A DNA stretch of 64,000 nt from Zygnema cylindricum. Lineage: Eukaryota; Streptophyta; Zygnematophyceae; Zygnematales; Zygnemataceae. Shown here one piece after another: positions 42,312-54,134 of the stretch. Each line of letters opens with the position of its first letter. Position 1 is the stretch's first letter. The stretch covers positions 62,001 to 126,000 of the forward strand of contig JBBHKE010000323.1 of NCBI GenBank assembly GCA_037447655.1, written 5' to 3'. The notes under the pieces were generated by a model. That model ran no database searches, had not been told where the DNA came from, and saw nothing but the letters and a program-made list of their open reading frames with translations. The translations under genes and the position numbers were made by a program.

Positions 42312-45300
42312 TGGTATCCAAGCTTTAGGTAAAATTACAAACAATTAGAAATTAAATGGTAGTAATTATTTACTATGGAAAGCTAAGATGACCCGTATTC
42401 TAAAATTTAAGAATTACTGGGGTATTGTACAGGCACTGAACTGAAACCTACTGAAGCTCTAGCGGCAGCAGGATATGATAGAAGGGAAGAAGAGGCAGCG
42501 ACATTAATTTTTCTAGTGGAAGACAGTCAACTTTTACACATAGTTTAGTTAGAAAAACCTAAGGCTATGTGGGATAAATTAAGGTCTGTACATGAGCGTA
42601 CTAATCCGTCCAACATAATGCAATTAAAAACCAAATTGCTGGAGTTTAGTATGGAGAATGGAGATACTATGGAAACTCATAAAAATTGACTAAAAGAGCT
42701 TAAATTACAGTTAGCCGCAGTCGGCACAAAACTGAATGATGATGATTTGATCCTTACACTTTTTAGGTCATTACCATCACTGTATGCTATGATGATCACG
42801 GCTTTGAAAAGTCAACCTACTGTAGACTTTGATGCAGTATGTCAGCATTTCATTCAGGAAGAAGTTGAAATTAAAAGAAAAGAGGAAAAAGAGTCAGATC
42901 CAGCTCTTTATGCCAAAGGCAAATAGTTAGTAAAACGCACTGAGTTAGTAACTGCTTGTGCTATATGTAGGAAAAACAATCATCACACTGCTAACTGTAG
43001 ATTTAAAAAGAAAGAAATAAAAAAACTTCAGGAAAAAGATTATTTGTTATAGTTGTGGAAAACCACGTCATAAGTCTTCAATTTGTCGTAGTAAAGTCAA
43101 AAACACACAAAACAAACCATCATTTGCCATGACCATTCAAGATGGGACTAAACTTTTCCTCTCACTGTCTAATGCTCAGAAAAGTAAATGGATTATAGAC
43201 TTTGGAGCTTCTCATCATATGTGTAATGATAAGCCTATTTTTTCTTCTCTCACAGCATTACAAAATCCTCGAAGAATTGTAATGGCAGATGATATGATTC
43301 TAGAGACAAGTCTAATTGGCGAGGTTAAGTTACTGTTGTAATGTGATACTGGTAGTCATGAAGGGCATCTAAAAAAAGTTTTATACTTACCAGGTTTAAA
43401 GCATAGCGTTTTTAGTGTTATGCATGCTGTGAGGAGTGGACTAAAAGTTGAATTTGAGAAAAACAAAAATGAAAGGTGTGAAATCAAAAGTGGGGGAAAA
43501 CTAATCGCTCTTCGATATCTGGAGGGAATCTTTTTGTTCTACGTTTGGATGATGAAGTTGCACAGATGAATTTCAGCAAAGAAGCAGAGACTTTGGAGCT
43601 ATGGCATCAACGATTTGGTCATCTGGGAGAGCAAAATCTCAAACGACTCATCGAAAAATAAGATGGTCCGAGGACTTGAGGACGTCAACGCCAAAGACAA
43701 TCTTAAGGTGTGTGAAGGATGCGCTCAAGGTACTTTAAGCATAGAAGATGAAGTGGAGCCTTTGTCATCGACGCCAATTTCTATTCCGGTTCAGACTTCA
43801 GTCATCCCTAGTGGAACATCAACCTTTCAACCTTTACTAGTGGAGAAGTTACCGACACCACAACCTTCGCAAATGACAACCTCTCCGAATCCGATTCAAC
43901 AATCAAGATTGAAGGTAACACCTAAAAGAGTTTCTAATCGGATACGTGCTAAACCAAAAGGACTTATTGAAGAAACGGGAGATGTGGGTTTAGCTTATTG
44001 TTTTATGGCGGAAGAGGGGGAACCGCAAACCTTCATGAAGCTTTAGAGAGTTCTAATTCTCAGAAATGGAAAAAGGCAATAGAATTAGAATATTACTCAT
44101 TGATAAAAAACAAAACTTGGACCTTAGTGGAACGCCCATTAGAGAAAAACATTGTGGGGTGTAAATGGGTCTTTAAAATTAAGAAGAAGTCAGATGGGTC
44201 AGTGGAAAGATATATAGCAAGGTTAGTTGCTAAAGGGTATTCCCAAGAAGAGGGGGTTGATTTTACTAAGACTTTCTCACCAGTAGTGAAGTTTAATAGT
44301 CTCATAAGTTTAATAGACTTAGGGGCAGCAGAGGGAATGCAGATGCATCAATTAGATATCAAAACTGCATTTCTTAATGGGGATTTAGAGGATGAAGTCT
44401 ACATGGAACAACTAGAGGGCATGATAGAACCAGGAAAAGAACACATGGTGTGTAAACTACACAAATCTTTATACGATCTAAAACAAAGTCCTAGGTGTTA
44501 GAACATTAAACTTGACACCGAAATGAGAAAAGGGGGCTTTGAGAGATGTCATACAGATAGAGTAGTTTACACTATTGGAGAAGACAAAAACTTAGTGATT
44601 GTCTTAGTTTATGTTGATGACATGAGTGTGTTTCGTTATCTGTCAGCCGAGATTGAAAAGGTCAAACGGTTCTTGAATAGCAAATTTGAGACAACTGATC
44701 TTGGAGAATTAAGTTACCTTCTTGGTATAGAAATCAATAATGATGCTTATATAGTCTCCATGAATCAACAGAAACATGCAGGAGAAGTATTTAACGCCTT
44801 GGTATGGAAGATTGTATTCCCGTATCAACACCTTTGGACCCAAGTCAAAAGCTTACAAAAGAAATGGGTCCTAAGTTAGAGTTTGAGAAAAAACAAATGA
44901 GGCAAGTCCCTTACAAAGAGGCAGTGGGTAGCTTGATGTATTTAATGGTTGGCACACACCTTGATTTAGTTGCAGCTGTAGGCTCAGTTAGTCAATTCAT
45001 GCAGAACCCAGGTCTAGAGCATTGGTATGTTGTTAATCGTATTTTATGTTATGTGAAAGGGAGTATAAATTACGGCCTACAATTTTTGAAAATCCCCGGA
45101 GACATTGATTTTTCCGGCTATGTTGATGCGGATTGGGGAGGCGACCTCGGTAGAAGGAGGAGCAGTGCCGGCTGGATTTTTACGTGTTTAGGAGGACCTA
45201 TCAGTTGGAGTTCAAAACGTAAATTTTTTGTGGCGTTATCCAGCACGGAGGCAAAATTCTTGGCGGCTACTCAAGCAACAAAGGAAGCCATTTGGCTTCG

Positions 45301-45555
45301 CAATTTTTATTATGAGATAGGATTTGAACCCATAGAGGAAACATTGATTCTCACAGATAATCAGAGTAGCATTGCTTTGATGAAAAATCCAGTTTACCAT
45401 GCAAGGACAAAACACATTTTGTAAGAGAACATGTTGAAAAGAAAGTTTTAAAGTTTGAGTTTGTTAGTTCAACTCAACAAGCAACAGATCACTTGACTAA
45501 GGCAGTTCCTCGAGATAAAATCGTTGTTTGTAATCAGCTCAAAGGAGTTGGTCCT
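42286..45555 (+). pseudogene. Copia polyprotein C (gag-PR, RT-RNase H; integrase core deleted)
   Basis: Gag starts in the LTR (MATFSESQHGIQAL) and soon meets a stop at 42346. Two zinc knuckles lie near 42958 (CAICRKNNHHTANC) and 43050 (first Cys lost). Protease at about 43198 reads DFGAS for DSGAS. The pre-integrase motif WHQRFGHLGEQNL (near 43600) and CEGCAQG lead straight into the pre-RT linker, so the DDE integrase core is deleted. RT keeps YVDD (44610-44621) and a long open frame broken by a stop near 44500 and a frameshift near 44800. RNase H at 45110-45420 keeps Asp, Glu (SSTEAK) and TDNQSS. Confidence 0.9.
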
Positions 45556-45604
45556 ATTTAGTGTGGACAAACAATAGTATGCAGAAAATGACCCAGAGAG
45601 GGGG

Positions 45605-46150
45605 TGTTAAAATTATGTGTCCATTTTCTAATAAGGACAAAAATCAAAGTTGTTACGTGAGCGAGAAGTCAATTAGGTACGGTACGGTTCGGTACAGTTG
45701 AGTAAACGTGAAGGTACATTTGTGTAGACGTCAAGTTATATTTGCGTAGACGTCAAAAATTGGTCATTGACTTGTACCGTACGGCAAGTCAAGTTGTCGC
45801 AGATTTTGAATATGTGTCACGTAGCGAATTGTGACCATTGATTTGATTACGTAGGTCACAAGTTAAGATTGTACTTTTTTTACGTGGAACACAAGTAGCG
45901 TAGTACCTACGTCACATATATAAAAATGTACGCATGCTCACATTGAAAATTAATCATCAATCTATTGAATGATTCTCTCCACATTTTCCTTGCTGCTATT
46001 TTTGCACTGAGTGCTTATTTTGTCGTGTCATAATTTATCTTCCTTCTTTGTTCAGTAATTAAGCTTGCTTTCTCATATAGATATTTGTTTTCCTTAACTT
46101 CTTGTCTTGTAATTGGTCAATCCTATGGCCACTTTTTCGGAATCTCAACA
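45605..46150 (+). repeat. 3' LTR of copia element C
   Basis: 546 bp, TGTTAAAATT...TCTCAACA, preceded by the purine tract CAGAGAGGGGG. It lacks the 46-bp internal duplication of the 5' LTR. The target duplication GTTCG follows. Confidence 0.9.
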
Positions 46151-47462
46151 GTTCGTCCATAGACTTTGTAGGCTCGTTAATTGATGAGTAGATATTCTTC
46201 ATTAAGATTTACTTTTGCAACTGAAGACTTGTCCACAAACTTGTTTTCCAAAGCTTGTCATATTCCCCATGCTATCAACTTATTTTTGTATTGTATTCAC
46301 CTTCGATAGTAATTACTCTAGCTTTTATTTCTCCTTATGTGCAACTAACAATACGAGCCTTCTCTGCCTTGAAGTTATTACTCGCATTGGCGGGAAAAGG
46401 TACAATTGACTAACATTCATTTTGTTGTAACGCGATTTCAGCCTTGATTTTTCAGTATATAGAGTCAGGTCCGTCAAACTTGTCCAACTGTGAATATGGA
46501 TGTATAAACCATGAAACTGTGTTTGGATCAGTGTCTGGCATTATGATGAAGGGAGTGACTGGCAAAAAATTTCAGAATTTAAGAGTCAGAATTTAAGAGT
46601 CAACCACGTACAGAAGTTGCAAGCTGAAAAGGAAATACACAATTGAAAAATGACTCAAGCTCGCAAATGACTCAAAAAAATCAGCTTTTTACAAACTAAG
46701 TACCTAGGCTGGCAAAGTGTAGAGACAGAAGAGTTATACAAATGACTAGATATAATCAAGTAGTGACAGCGACTTGCGGAAATTTCTTGCTGATCTTGCA
46801 AGCTGCTACTGTAATACAAAATCACCTGTCTGGTTAACGCAAATTGAATCTAGTTCCTAAGCCGCTCGCTACAAGCTAAGCTGCTCTTTGGCGACAGCAA
46901 AGAACGACAATGGAAGGTGTAACGTGGAGTCTTTCATAGCCCACTGTATAGTTGTAAGTGTGAGATGATGTTATTTTGTCACATTGAGTATCCGATGTTG
47001 CCATGCTACAAGGTGTTAAAATCAGGAGGCATATCCTACGTTGCACTTCCGGATCTTTCAAACCCTAAAATGTCCTTCCTTTCCGATCCATATTAAACCT
47101 CCACATCTCTTTCTTCACATCCACCATGCCATTACCCTCCATTTGACTAGCTTCATTGAATAGATCATCATTGCAAAGATTAGGAAAGGTGGAACCGAGA
47201 TTTTGTAAACTCAATTAACTAATTAAAATGGGACCAATAGGAGAGTCCAGGACTGTTTTGGCAGCAAGTGCACAAACTAGACTGGGAATTTCAATCGAAC
47301 TGGGTTTGAGTTTAATAGCACGGCTGAACAGTTGGCATATGAGCTGACAAATGTTTAATATATTGATTGACAAAATTCAAAGTATTTTGGAGGAATATTT
47401 GACAATCTTCAAAGTATTTTGGAAGAACATCAAGGTTGCAGTGTTCATTTGGAACATATTCT
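46151..47462 (-). pseudogene. Ancient copia gag relic (copy 3), second part
   Basis: It resumes the relic after element C and aligns with 35450-37165, including the CAAATGTTTAATAT and GGAAGAACA(C/T)CAAGGTTGC blocks near its right end. A short tandem repeat (TTCAAAGTATTTTGGA, twice) lies at 47376-47430. Element D inserted at its right end. Confidence 0.55.
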
Positions 47463-48271
47463 TGTTGTCTTGAGGCAACTGGTGCCCTGGAAGAAGAAGA
47501 AGAAGCACCGCGAGTTGCCATAATAATCAATACAGAAAGAGGAAACTCTCACGAAAACCCCACAAATGACCAATTTCACAATGAAACCCTAAGCAAACCA
47601 GACACACCTTAGTTATAGGAATTTGCCACAATGTAGATTATACAACAAAAAAACCACATACAGATTTTCACAAGGTTCTGCCCAAAGATCACAATGATCT
47701 TGTAATTCAAAGACACCAAAAACTACTTCGCAGTTTTGCATACAAGGAATTCCTAACTCCAAAATATTCTAAGACCTATATATACAAGTGAACCTGCAGT
47801 TGATCTACACCGTTGGTCAACCGGTACACTAGACTTTATCAAACCAAAACCCCGCCGTCAACCGTACAAAAGTATTTACAACAAACCTAAAACTAACAGC
47901 CGCAAAAATAAAATAGTACAGGGTCAAAGTTCGCCCGGTGAAATGACGGCACGGTCAACATTCCTCTTCCAAAAATGACGCCAAACTCTTTGCGCCGTCC
48001 GCGAATTCTTTCATCACCAAAGGTGAACCTCCACGTGTAAACCCGGTCCCCAAACGAAATGTACTTTTCGTCATCCAAAACACAAAATCTTGACTTCCCC
48101 ACGGACCGACACGTGTGCCTGGAGTGTACTCAACCCGTGTACTCCCTTCGGACTTACACACCACACTAAAACCTTTTTACGACAAATCAGCCTGCACACA
48201 AAAATGGCTAAGTCCGGAATCTCTTTCTCACACACGAGATATAGAGAGGACTAAAGGTTTCCAAAACAACA
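47463..48271 (-). repeat. 3' LTR of copia element D
   Basis: 809 bp, minus strand TGTTGTTTTGG...CAAGACAACA, with the purine tract TTAGGGGAG next to it on the internal side. It pairs with 52411-53220 and differs by a few per cent. Confidence 0.88.
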
Positions 48272-48294
48272 CTCCCCTAAACCTTTAGATTCTC

Positions 48295-50942
48295 TCAGCA
48301 ACTAAGTCCACATTCATCTCTGCAAAACTTCAATTTAGGTGCCAATAAAGCCTTAGTCATCATATCAGCTACCATCATCTCATCCGGCAAATAAATGAGT
48401 TTCAAAATTCTGTCCATCACCTTCTCTCTCACAAAATGCAACTTGATATCTATGTGTTTGCTTTTCAAGTGATGACTCGGGTTAGATGCAATCGCAATAG
48501 TTGCCTCGTTATCACACCACACTATTTGAGGTCTGGATTGCATAAAATGTCGTTCTTGAAGGAGAGACTTTACCCACAGTAACTCCTTGACAACTCATTG
48601 ACAACTCAGCTTGCCGCCATATATTCAGCCTCTACTGTAGACTGAGCTATAACCTTTTGAAGCTTGTTGCTCCAGCAGCATGTTCCACTTCCAATCTTCA
48701 AAATGAACCCGATGGTGGAACGGCGGTTTGGCATGTCTCAGTAGCTAGCATCACTCCAAATCTGAATTTTTACTTTGTCTCCACCGAGAGCAAGTCAAAG
48801 ATTCCGTGTCCCTGCAAGGTACAGAAGAACCCTCTTTTTTGCCTCCCAATCCGTTTTCCTCGGATTTTGCAAATTCCGGCTCAAAGCACCAACTGTTGCC
48901 GCAATGTCTGGCCTCTTGCAGTTCATGAAGTAGATTAGGCTGCCGACAATCTGCCGGTATGGAATGGTTGCCATAAAATCTGCCTCCGCTGACTCCAAGG
49001 TTTCGTCAAAAATGACTCCTCCATGGTCTCCATGCCTTCCACTTTTTGCTTAAATTCCATGGGAGTGGCACTTCCCTTTGCCTCTGCCATGCCGAATTTT
49101 TCAAGCACATTCCCTATCGCTTCAGCTGCGTTAGATAGATTAATCTCCTATCTCTATCCCATTCTACTTGAATTCCAATAATATATTTTGCCTCCCCTAA
49201 ATCCTTCATCGCAAATCTTGAATTCAAGGCTATTTTTATTTTATTAATCTCATTCAATGACTTACTTAGCAGCAGCAAATCGTCTACATACACCGCAATG
49301 TAAATAATCCCATCTTCCCCTTCTATAACGTAGATTGAGTGATCTGAACTAATTCGTACAAAACCAAGACTGGTTAGAAACTCATCTAGTTTCAAATTCC
49401 ACTGACGGGGAGCCTGCTTCAGACCATACAAGGATTTCAACAGCTTACAGACCAGATTTTCTTTTCTGGTCTTTGCATACATTTCAGGCTGCTTCATATA
49501 GATCACTTCCTCTAACTCTCCATGCAAGAAAGTTGTCTTAACATCCATTTGATGTAATTCCATATCCTCAATGGGCGGTAAAGACAACAAAATTCTAACA
49601 GCTGGAAACTTGACAACCGTAGAGAAAGTCTCTTCATACTCAATTCCCTCCTTCTGACTATGGCCTTTTGCAACAAGCTTAGCCTTTATCTTTCAATGGA
49701 ATTATCCGAATTCAATTATACTTTGAAAACCCACTTACAGCCGACTGCCTTTCGGTCTGGCGGAAGTTCCACAAGCTCCCAAGTGTGAGCCTCCATTATC
49801 GATCGCATTTCATCGTTTGCCGCGGAGATCCATTGATCTTTTTACGGAGCTAAAAAAACCTCATGTATGGTGGTCGGTTCCATCGTGCTGGCAAAAAACA
49901 GAGCATGCTCCAGCGGTTCACCTCGCTGCCTGCTGCTTTGCCTTCTTCCCCCCGGAAAATCTGAGGCTGGAACTGTTGATCGGTAGGTTAACGCCGAGGA
50001 GGAGGAGGTGGAGGATGTCGAGTATCCTGGACAAGCGGATCAGCGGGAGTGTTCAGAGTAGGAATAGGAGATGTTCCTCCACCGAACAAGTGTTGAAGAG
50101 GGAGTGGAAGAGGTAAAAGGGACACTTTCAAAAATTACATATTCTTAGATTTTGGCATTTTTCTCAAAACCTGTCATGCCAAAAATATCCATTGATTGAC
50201 TCTCTTCCTTAACCTGAATATTCCTAGCAACTTGAAGTGTTTTTCTATCCGTATTGTATACTCTATAGCCTACGGACTCATCATCATATCCCATAAAAAT
50301 CCCTGGAACCGGTTTTGGACTTAGCGTAGAAATAGGAAGATTATCCAAAATGAAACATTTGCTCCCAAAAACCCGGAAGTGACTAACATTAGGCTTTCTT
50401 CTGGTCCACACTTCATAAGGTGTTTCCCTTTTACGACTCTAGTCTCTATTCTATTTCTTATACACGAAGCACAAGAGAATGCCTCACCCCAAAACTTGAA
50501 ATCTATCCCTTTATCTAACATCATGGATTTTGCGCTTTCCGTTAAAGTTCGGTTAAGTCTTTCCGATACTCCGTTTTGCTTTGGAGTATACGGAACTGTA
50601 AATTGCGGTCAAATTCCATTTTCTTTTAGATAGTCCGAAAATGCATGGGAAATATATTCGCCTCTGTTGTCGGACCGAATGGAGAGGATCAGCTTCCCAT
50701 AAAGCTTTTCCGCCCAAACCCGAAAGTGCTTGAAGTGAGTGAACACTTCACTCTTCTCTTTCATAAAGTAAACCTTGCTGTATCGGGAGAAATCACCGGT
50801 AAAGGTGACCAAAAACCGGCTACCACTAAGGGAAGGGACTTTTGACGGTCCTCACACATCCGAATGTATAATTTGCAACAAATCCGTAGCTCGGTTATCC
50901 GCGGCCTGAGGTAGAGGTAACTTGTGAAGCTTTCCCCAAAGC
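48295..50942 (-). pseudogene. Copia D integrase-RT-RNase H, several lesions
   Basis: Right after the intact gag-PR frame, a stop and a frameshift near 50935 break the reading frame. The integrase core keeps its second Asp (RSDNRGEY, near 50660) and the Glu region (NGVSERLNRTL, near 50560); the Trp of SDVWGP is a stop. The RT frame at 49114-49590 is open, with KTTFLHGELEE, LYGLKQAPRQWN and YVDD (49279-49290). RNase H pieces lie at 48795-48998 (IVGSLIYFMNCKRPDIA) and 48295-48543 (WCDNEAT, MVADMMTKALLAPKLKF). The catalytic residues that remain are standard, so decay is moderate. Confidence 0.88.
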
Positions 50943-52511
50943 TCACCCATCACATACATGAGAGTCATTTTGGCCTAAATTAACAACATCTATCATATTT
51001 TGTTTTACCATTTTATCAAGTCTCTCATGATGAACATGACCGAGTTTCTTATGCCACAAAACATTTTCCGAAAGGACACTGGGGTATGCAAAGTCAATTT
51101 CATTAGCCAAGTCTCTCCGATACAACAAGTTTGGGCCTCTACTTCCTACCAAGGCTACTCTCCCATCTTTGCTTACTACCTTTTTCCCATTCTTTTGCAA
51201 AATTTCAAATCCTTTCATTTCAGCCACCGAAGTGGAAAACACATTTTTCTTGAACTTTGGAATATAGAGAACATCATGCAAGGTCCTTTTTACAACTTGA
51301 CCATTGATGTCACAAGCTACTTCAATGCTTCCCTTTGCCGTAGCCTCCACACCGCTGTCATCTGCATAATAAATCCAGCGAGTGGGAATTGGAGTGAGGG
51401 TTTTGAAGTAAGCCCGGTTACTGGACATGTGGGAAGAGCATCCGGAGTCCATAATCCACCCGTTTTCTTGAGGTCCCTCCATGAGATCTTTTGCAAGAGC
51501 AAAGAACTCATCATCATCTAATTGCGGAAATCTGACCACGTCTTCATTTTCTTCTGGCCGTTCGTCTTGTGACGTCTCATCGGTTGCAAAGAACGCCGCA
51601 TTTTTAACCGCCAGTTTTGATGCCGCCACTTTGGATGGTGAATCCTCCGATCGCACCTTCCATCCCGCACGATAATTTCCTAATTCACACGCTTTTATAA
51701 TTGTCGGACAAAGCCCGAAAACATGACCTTGACCAAAGCAATAGACACACCTATCATATTGCCTATAAACCAGATTAGGTTTAAAGTTTATATTTCCGGA
51801 AAATCCAACCGCCTTATATGTTTGAGCATTGTAAGCTACCGCTGAATGTCCTCCATTTAATGTTATCTGAGTGGCCTCTTCCTCTAAGATATAAGCTTGA
51901 GCTACAGCTATATTCCATTTACTCTTCTCTAACCTCTTTAACAATTTTGCGGCTCCTTTATATTCAATAGGAAGCCCTCTCATTAAAAACATTGCTTGAT
52001 GATAGCGAGGAAAATTCCCCCCGGAACATGCATTTTCCGACAAAAGAAGTTTAAAGCCATTACAATATGAGTTGATATCCCCCCCTGTATACTTATAATC
52101 CCAAAATTTTCCAGCAGTTTTGACCTCATTCTGCTCACTAGCTAGCACATAAGATTCATTCAAAGCCTTCCATATTTCAGATGCCGTAGAGATATTGATA
52201 TATGTCATGTTCAAATCTTTTGATAAGAGTAATTTAAGAACATGCAAAGCATCCTCATTTTTCTTATCAAAATCCGGATCCGTATGCGAAAGAACATCGG
52301 AAATTACATCATATAATTTCACTTGCTTAAGGTAAGACTTAGTTAAATCCGCCCAATACAAATACTTTTGCCCATTAAACATCGGGATCCGTGAGGGTGG
52401 GCCCGTGACCTGTTGTCGTGAGGAAATTGGTGCCCCGGAAGAAGAAGAAGAAGAACCGGCAGTTGCCAAAATATTCAATACACAAAGAGGAAACTCTCTC
52501 GAAAACGCCAC
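50943..52511 (-). CDS. gag: Gag-protease-pre-integrase of copia D, intact 522 codons
   Basis: The frame opens inside the 5' LTR (52509-52511) and reads through the LTR end and the primer site. A Ser-rich start precedes VTGPPSRIPMFNG, and the capsid-like region runs to about residue 240. The CCHC zinc knuckle CVYCFGQGHVFGLC lies at 51708-51749. The aspartic protease site reads DSGCS (51435-51449), a Cys where DSGAS is usual. The pre-integrase motif LWHKKLGHVHHERL lies near residue 490. The stop comes at the site of an inactivating change, so the native product would have been a longer Gag-Pol. The frame is undamaged for about 1.5 kb. Confidence 0.88.
   Translation of the reverse strand: MAFSREFPLCVLNILATAGSSSSSSGAPISSRQQVTGPPSRIPMFNGQKYLYWADLTKSYLKQVKLYDVISDVLSHTDPDFDKKNEDALHVLKLLLSKDLNMTYINISTASEIWKALNESYVLASEQNEVKTAGKFWDYKYTGGDINSYCNGFKLLLSENACSGGNFPRYHQAMFLMRGLPIEYKGAAKLLKRLEKSKWNIAVAQAYILEEEATQITLNGGHSAVAYNAQTYKAVGFSGNINFKPNLVYRQYDRCVYCFGQGHVFGLCPTIIKACELGNYRAGWKVRSEDSPSKVAASKLAVKNAAFFATDETSQDERPEENEDVVRFPQLDDDEFFALAKDLMEGPQENGWIMDSGCSSHMSSNRAYFKTLTPIPTRWIYYADDSGVEATAKGSIEVACDINGQVVKRTLHDVLYIPKFKKNVFSTSVAEMKGFEILQKNGKKVVSKDGRVALVGSRGPNLLYRRDLANEIDFAYPSVLSENVLWHKKLGHVHHERLDKMVKQNMIDVVNLGQNDSHVCDG
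52396..52410 (-). other. Primer-binding site, half-tRNA iMet type (element D)
   Basis: On the element strand it reads GGTCACGGGCCCACC, next to the LTR end. It matches 13 of 15 bases of the complement of the initiator tRNA-Met anticodon arm; the two differences lie in the anticodon loop. It encodes V-T-G-P-P of Gag. Confidence 0.65.
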
Positions 52512-53220
52512 AAAAGACCAACTTCACAATGAATCCCCAAGCAAACCAGACATACCCTAGGTCTAAAAATTTTCCACAATTTATATTATACAACATAGAC
52601 ACCACATGCAAATTTTCACAAGGTTCTGCCCAAAGATCACAATGATCTTGTAATTCAAAGACACCCAAAAACTGCTTCGCAGTTTTGCATACAAGGAATT
52701 CCTAACTCCAAAATATTATAAGTCCTATATATACAAGTGAACCTGCAGCTGATCTTCACCGTTGATCGACCGGTACACTAAACCTTATCAATCCAAAACC
52801 CCGCCGTCAACCGTACACAAGTATTTACAACAAACCTAAAACTAACAGCCGCAAAAATAAAATAGTACGGGGTCAAAGTTCGCCCGCTGAAATGACGGCA
52901 CAGTCAACATTCCTCTTCCAAAAATGACGGCAAACTCTGTCCGCCGTCCGCGAATTCTTTCATCACCAAAGGTGAACCTCCACGTGTAAACCCGGTCCCC
53001 AAACGAAATGTACTTTTCGTCATCCAAAACACACAATCTTGACTTCCCCACGGACCGACACGTGTGCCTGGAGTGTACTCAACCCGTGTACTCCTTTCGG
53101 ACTTACATACCACACTAAAACCTTTCTACGACAAATCAGCCTGCACACAAAAACGACTAAGTCCGGAATCTCTTTCTTACACACGAGATATAGAGAGGAC
53201 TAAAGGTTTCCAAAACAACA
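52411..53220 (-). repeat. 5' LTR of copia element D
   Basis: 810 bp, minus strand TGTTGTTTTGG at 53220 to CGACAACA at 52411. Its inner end encodes the Ser-rich Gag N-terminus (a (TCT/TCC)n-like tract at 52438-52453). Confidence 0.88.
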
Positions 53221-53452
53221 ATTCCCTTATCTTTTCAAAGGCATGCAAGTCACTCTGCATGAATAATTTAGCAGCTTAATGGATTCTCTGAAAAGCAAAA
53301 ATCAATTTTTGTTAATATATGTTTAGACATATGGTTAATTGAATTTCAAATAAACAAGTTTATTTACGAAAGCCACCAAGAATTTGGAGAAAGAGCAACT
53401 TACGATGTACCAAACCTAGTCATTTTCCACACTATAATCAACAATGTTCAAG

Positions 53453-53520
53453 CAAGTTTTCCAACTACCAACTTTGAAGCCAATGGCAAGTTTTCCAACT
53501 ACTAACTTTGAAGCCAATGG
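53453..53520. repeat. 34-bp tandem duplication
   Basis: Two units (53453-53486 and 53487-53520) of CAAGTTTTCCAACTAC(C/T) plus AACTTTGAAGCCAATGG, differing at one base. Confidence 0.95.
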
Positions 53521-54134
53521 TAGGGGAAGCTGCGATTTTTTTTGCTGTGACAAATCGTTCCTAATGTAGTTATTTTTTCGCTTAAAATCAAACTTTTAGT
53601 CCAAACACACAAACGTGCACTAATAAGTCTAAATGGTCATCCAGTTGCATGCCACTCTTTATAGACATAATTTGGTCACTTTGAAGATTAAAGCTTGGGT
53701 TTATCTTAAATTTTCATTTTAAACCTTGACCAAAATTTTCAGCTTCAGTCTAGGCAGGGCCAAGGCATCAATCTGAAGATGAATTGTAAACAAAGGCAGC
53801 AATGTCAATACAATCCGCATCACATTTTAGTTCATTTCAAAAAATATACAACCATTTTCTCCGTGATTCTTTGTCCATAACCATAATAAGCTCAGTAAAA
53901 AGTTTCCCCAAAAGGTATTTTTTTATATATTTATTTATTTATTTTTCCTTTTGTTGACATTTCTGTTAATGTAAATCTCATAACTAAACAACCCTCGAGG
54001 AGTTGTAACTACATCTCTAGCACTACCAGTTAATATTGTACATTTGTCCTTACAGTCTTTTTCCTAACTCTTCAAAAATTACTCGAGAGATAATTCCACT
54101 TCACTCGTCTATCTCTTTTCTATCTACGCTAAAC

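Larger units (their letters stand above)
41717..46150 (+). mobile_element. Copia element C, integrase-deleted
   Basis: A complete LTR pair (41717-42311 and 45605-46150) lies between perfect GTTCG duplications (41712-41716 and 46151-46155). The element belongs to a different copia lineage from A, B and D: the region after the 5' LTR reads TGGTATCCAAGC, resembling the conventional site for the 3' end of initiator tRNA (TGGTATCAGAGC). The integrase core is missing. It inserted into the gag relic of duplication copy 3. Confidence 0.92.
47463..53220 (-). mobile_element. Copia element D, full length, half-tRNA lineage
   Basis: A minus-strand element with 809/810-bp LTRs and all copia domains. The flanks ATTCT (47458-47462) and ATTCC (53221-53225) are a 5-bp target duplication with one change. 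It split duplication copy 3 between the gag relic and the Hsp20-like gene flank; the uninterrupted version is seen at 37140-37200. It has the best-kept coding capacity of the elements here. Confidence 0.9.
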
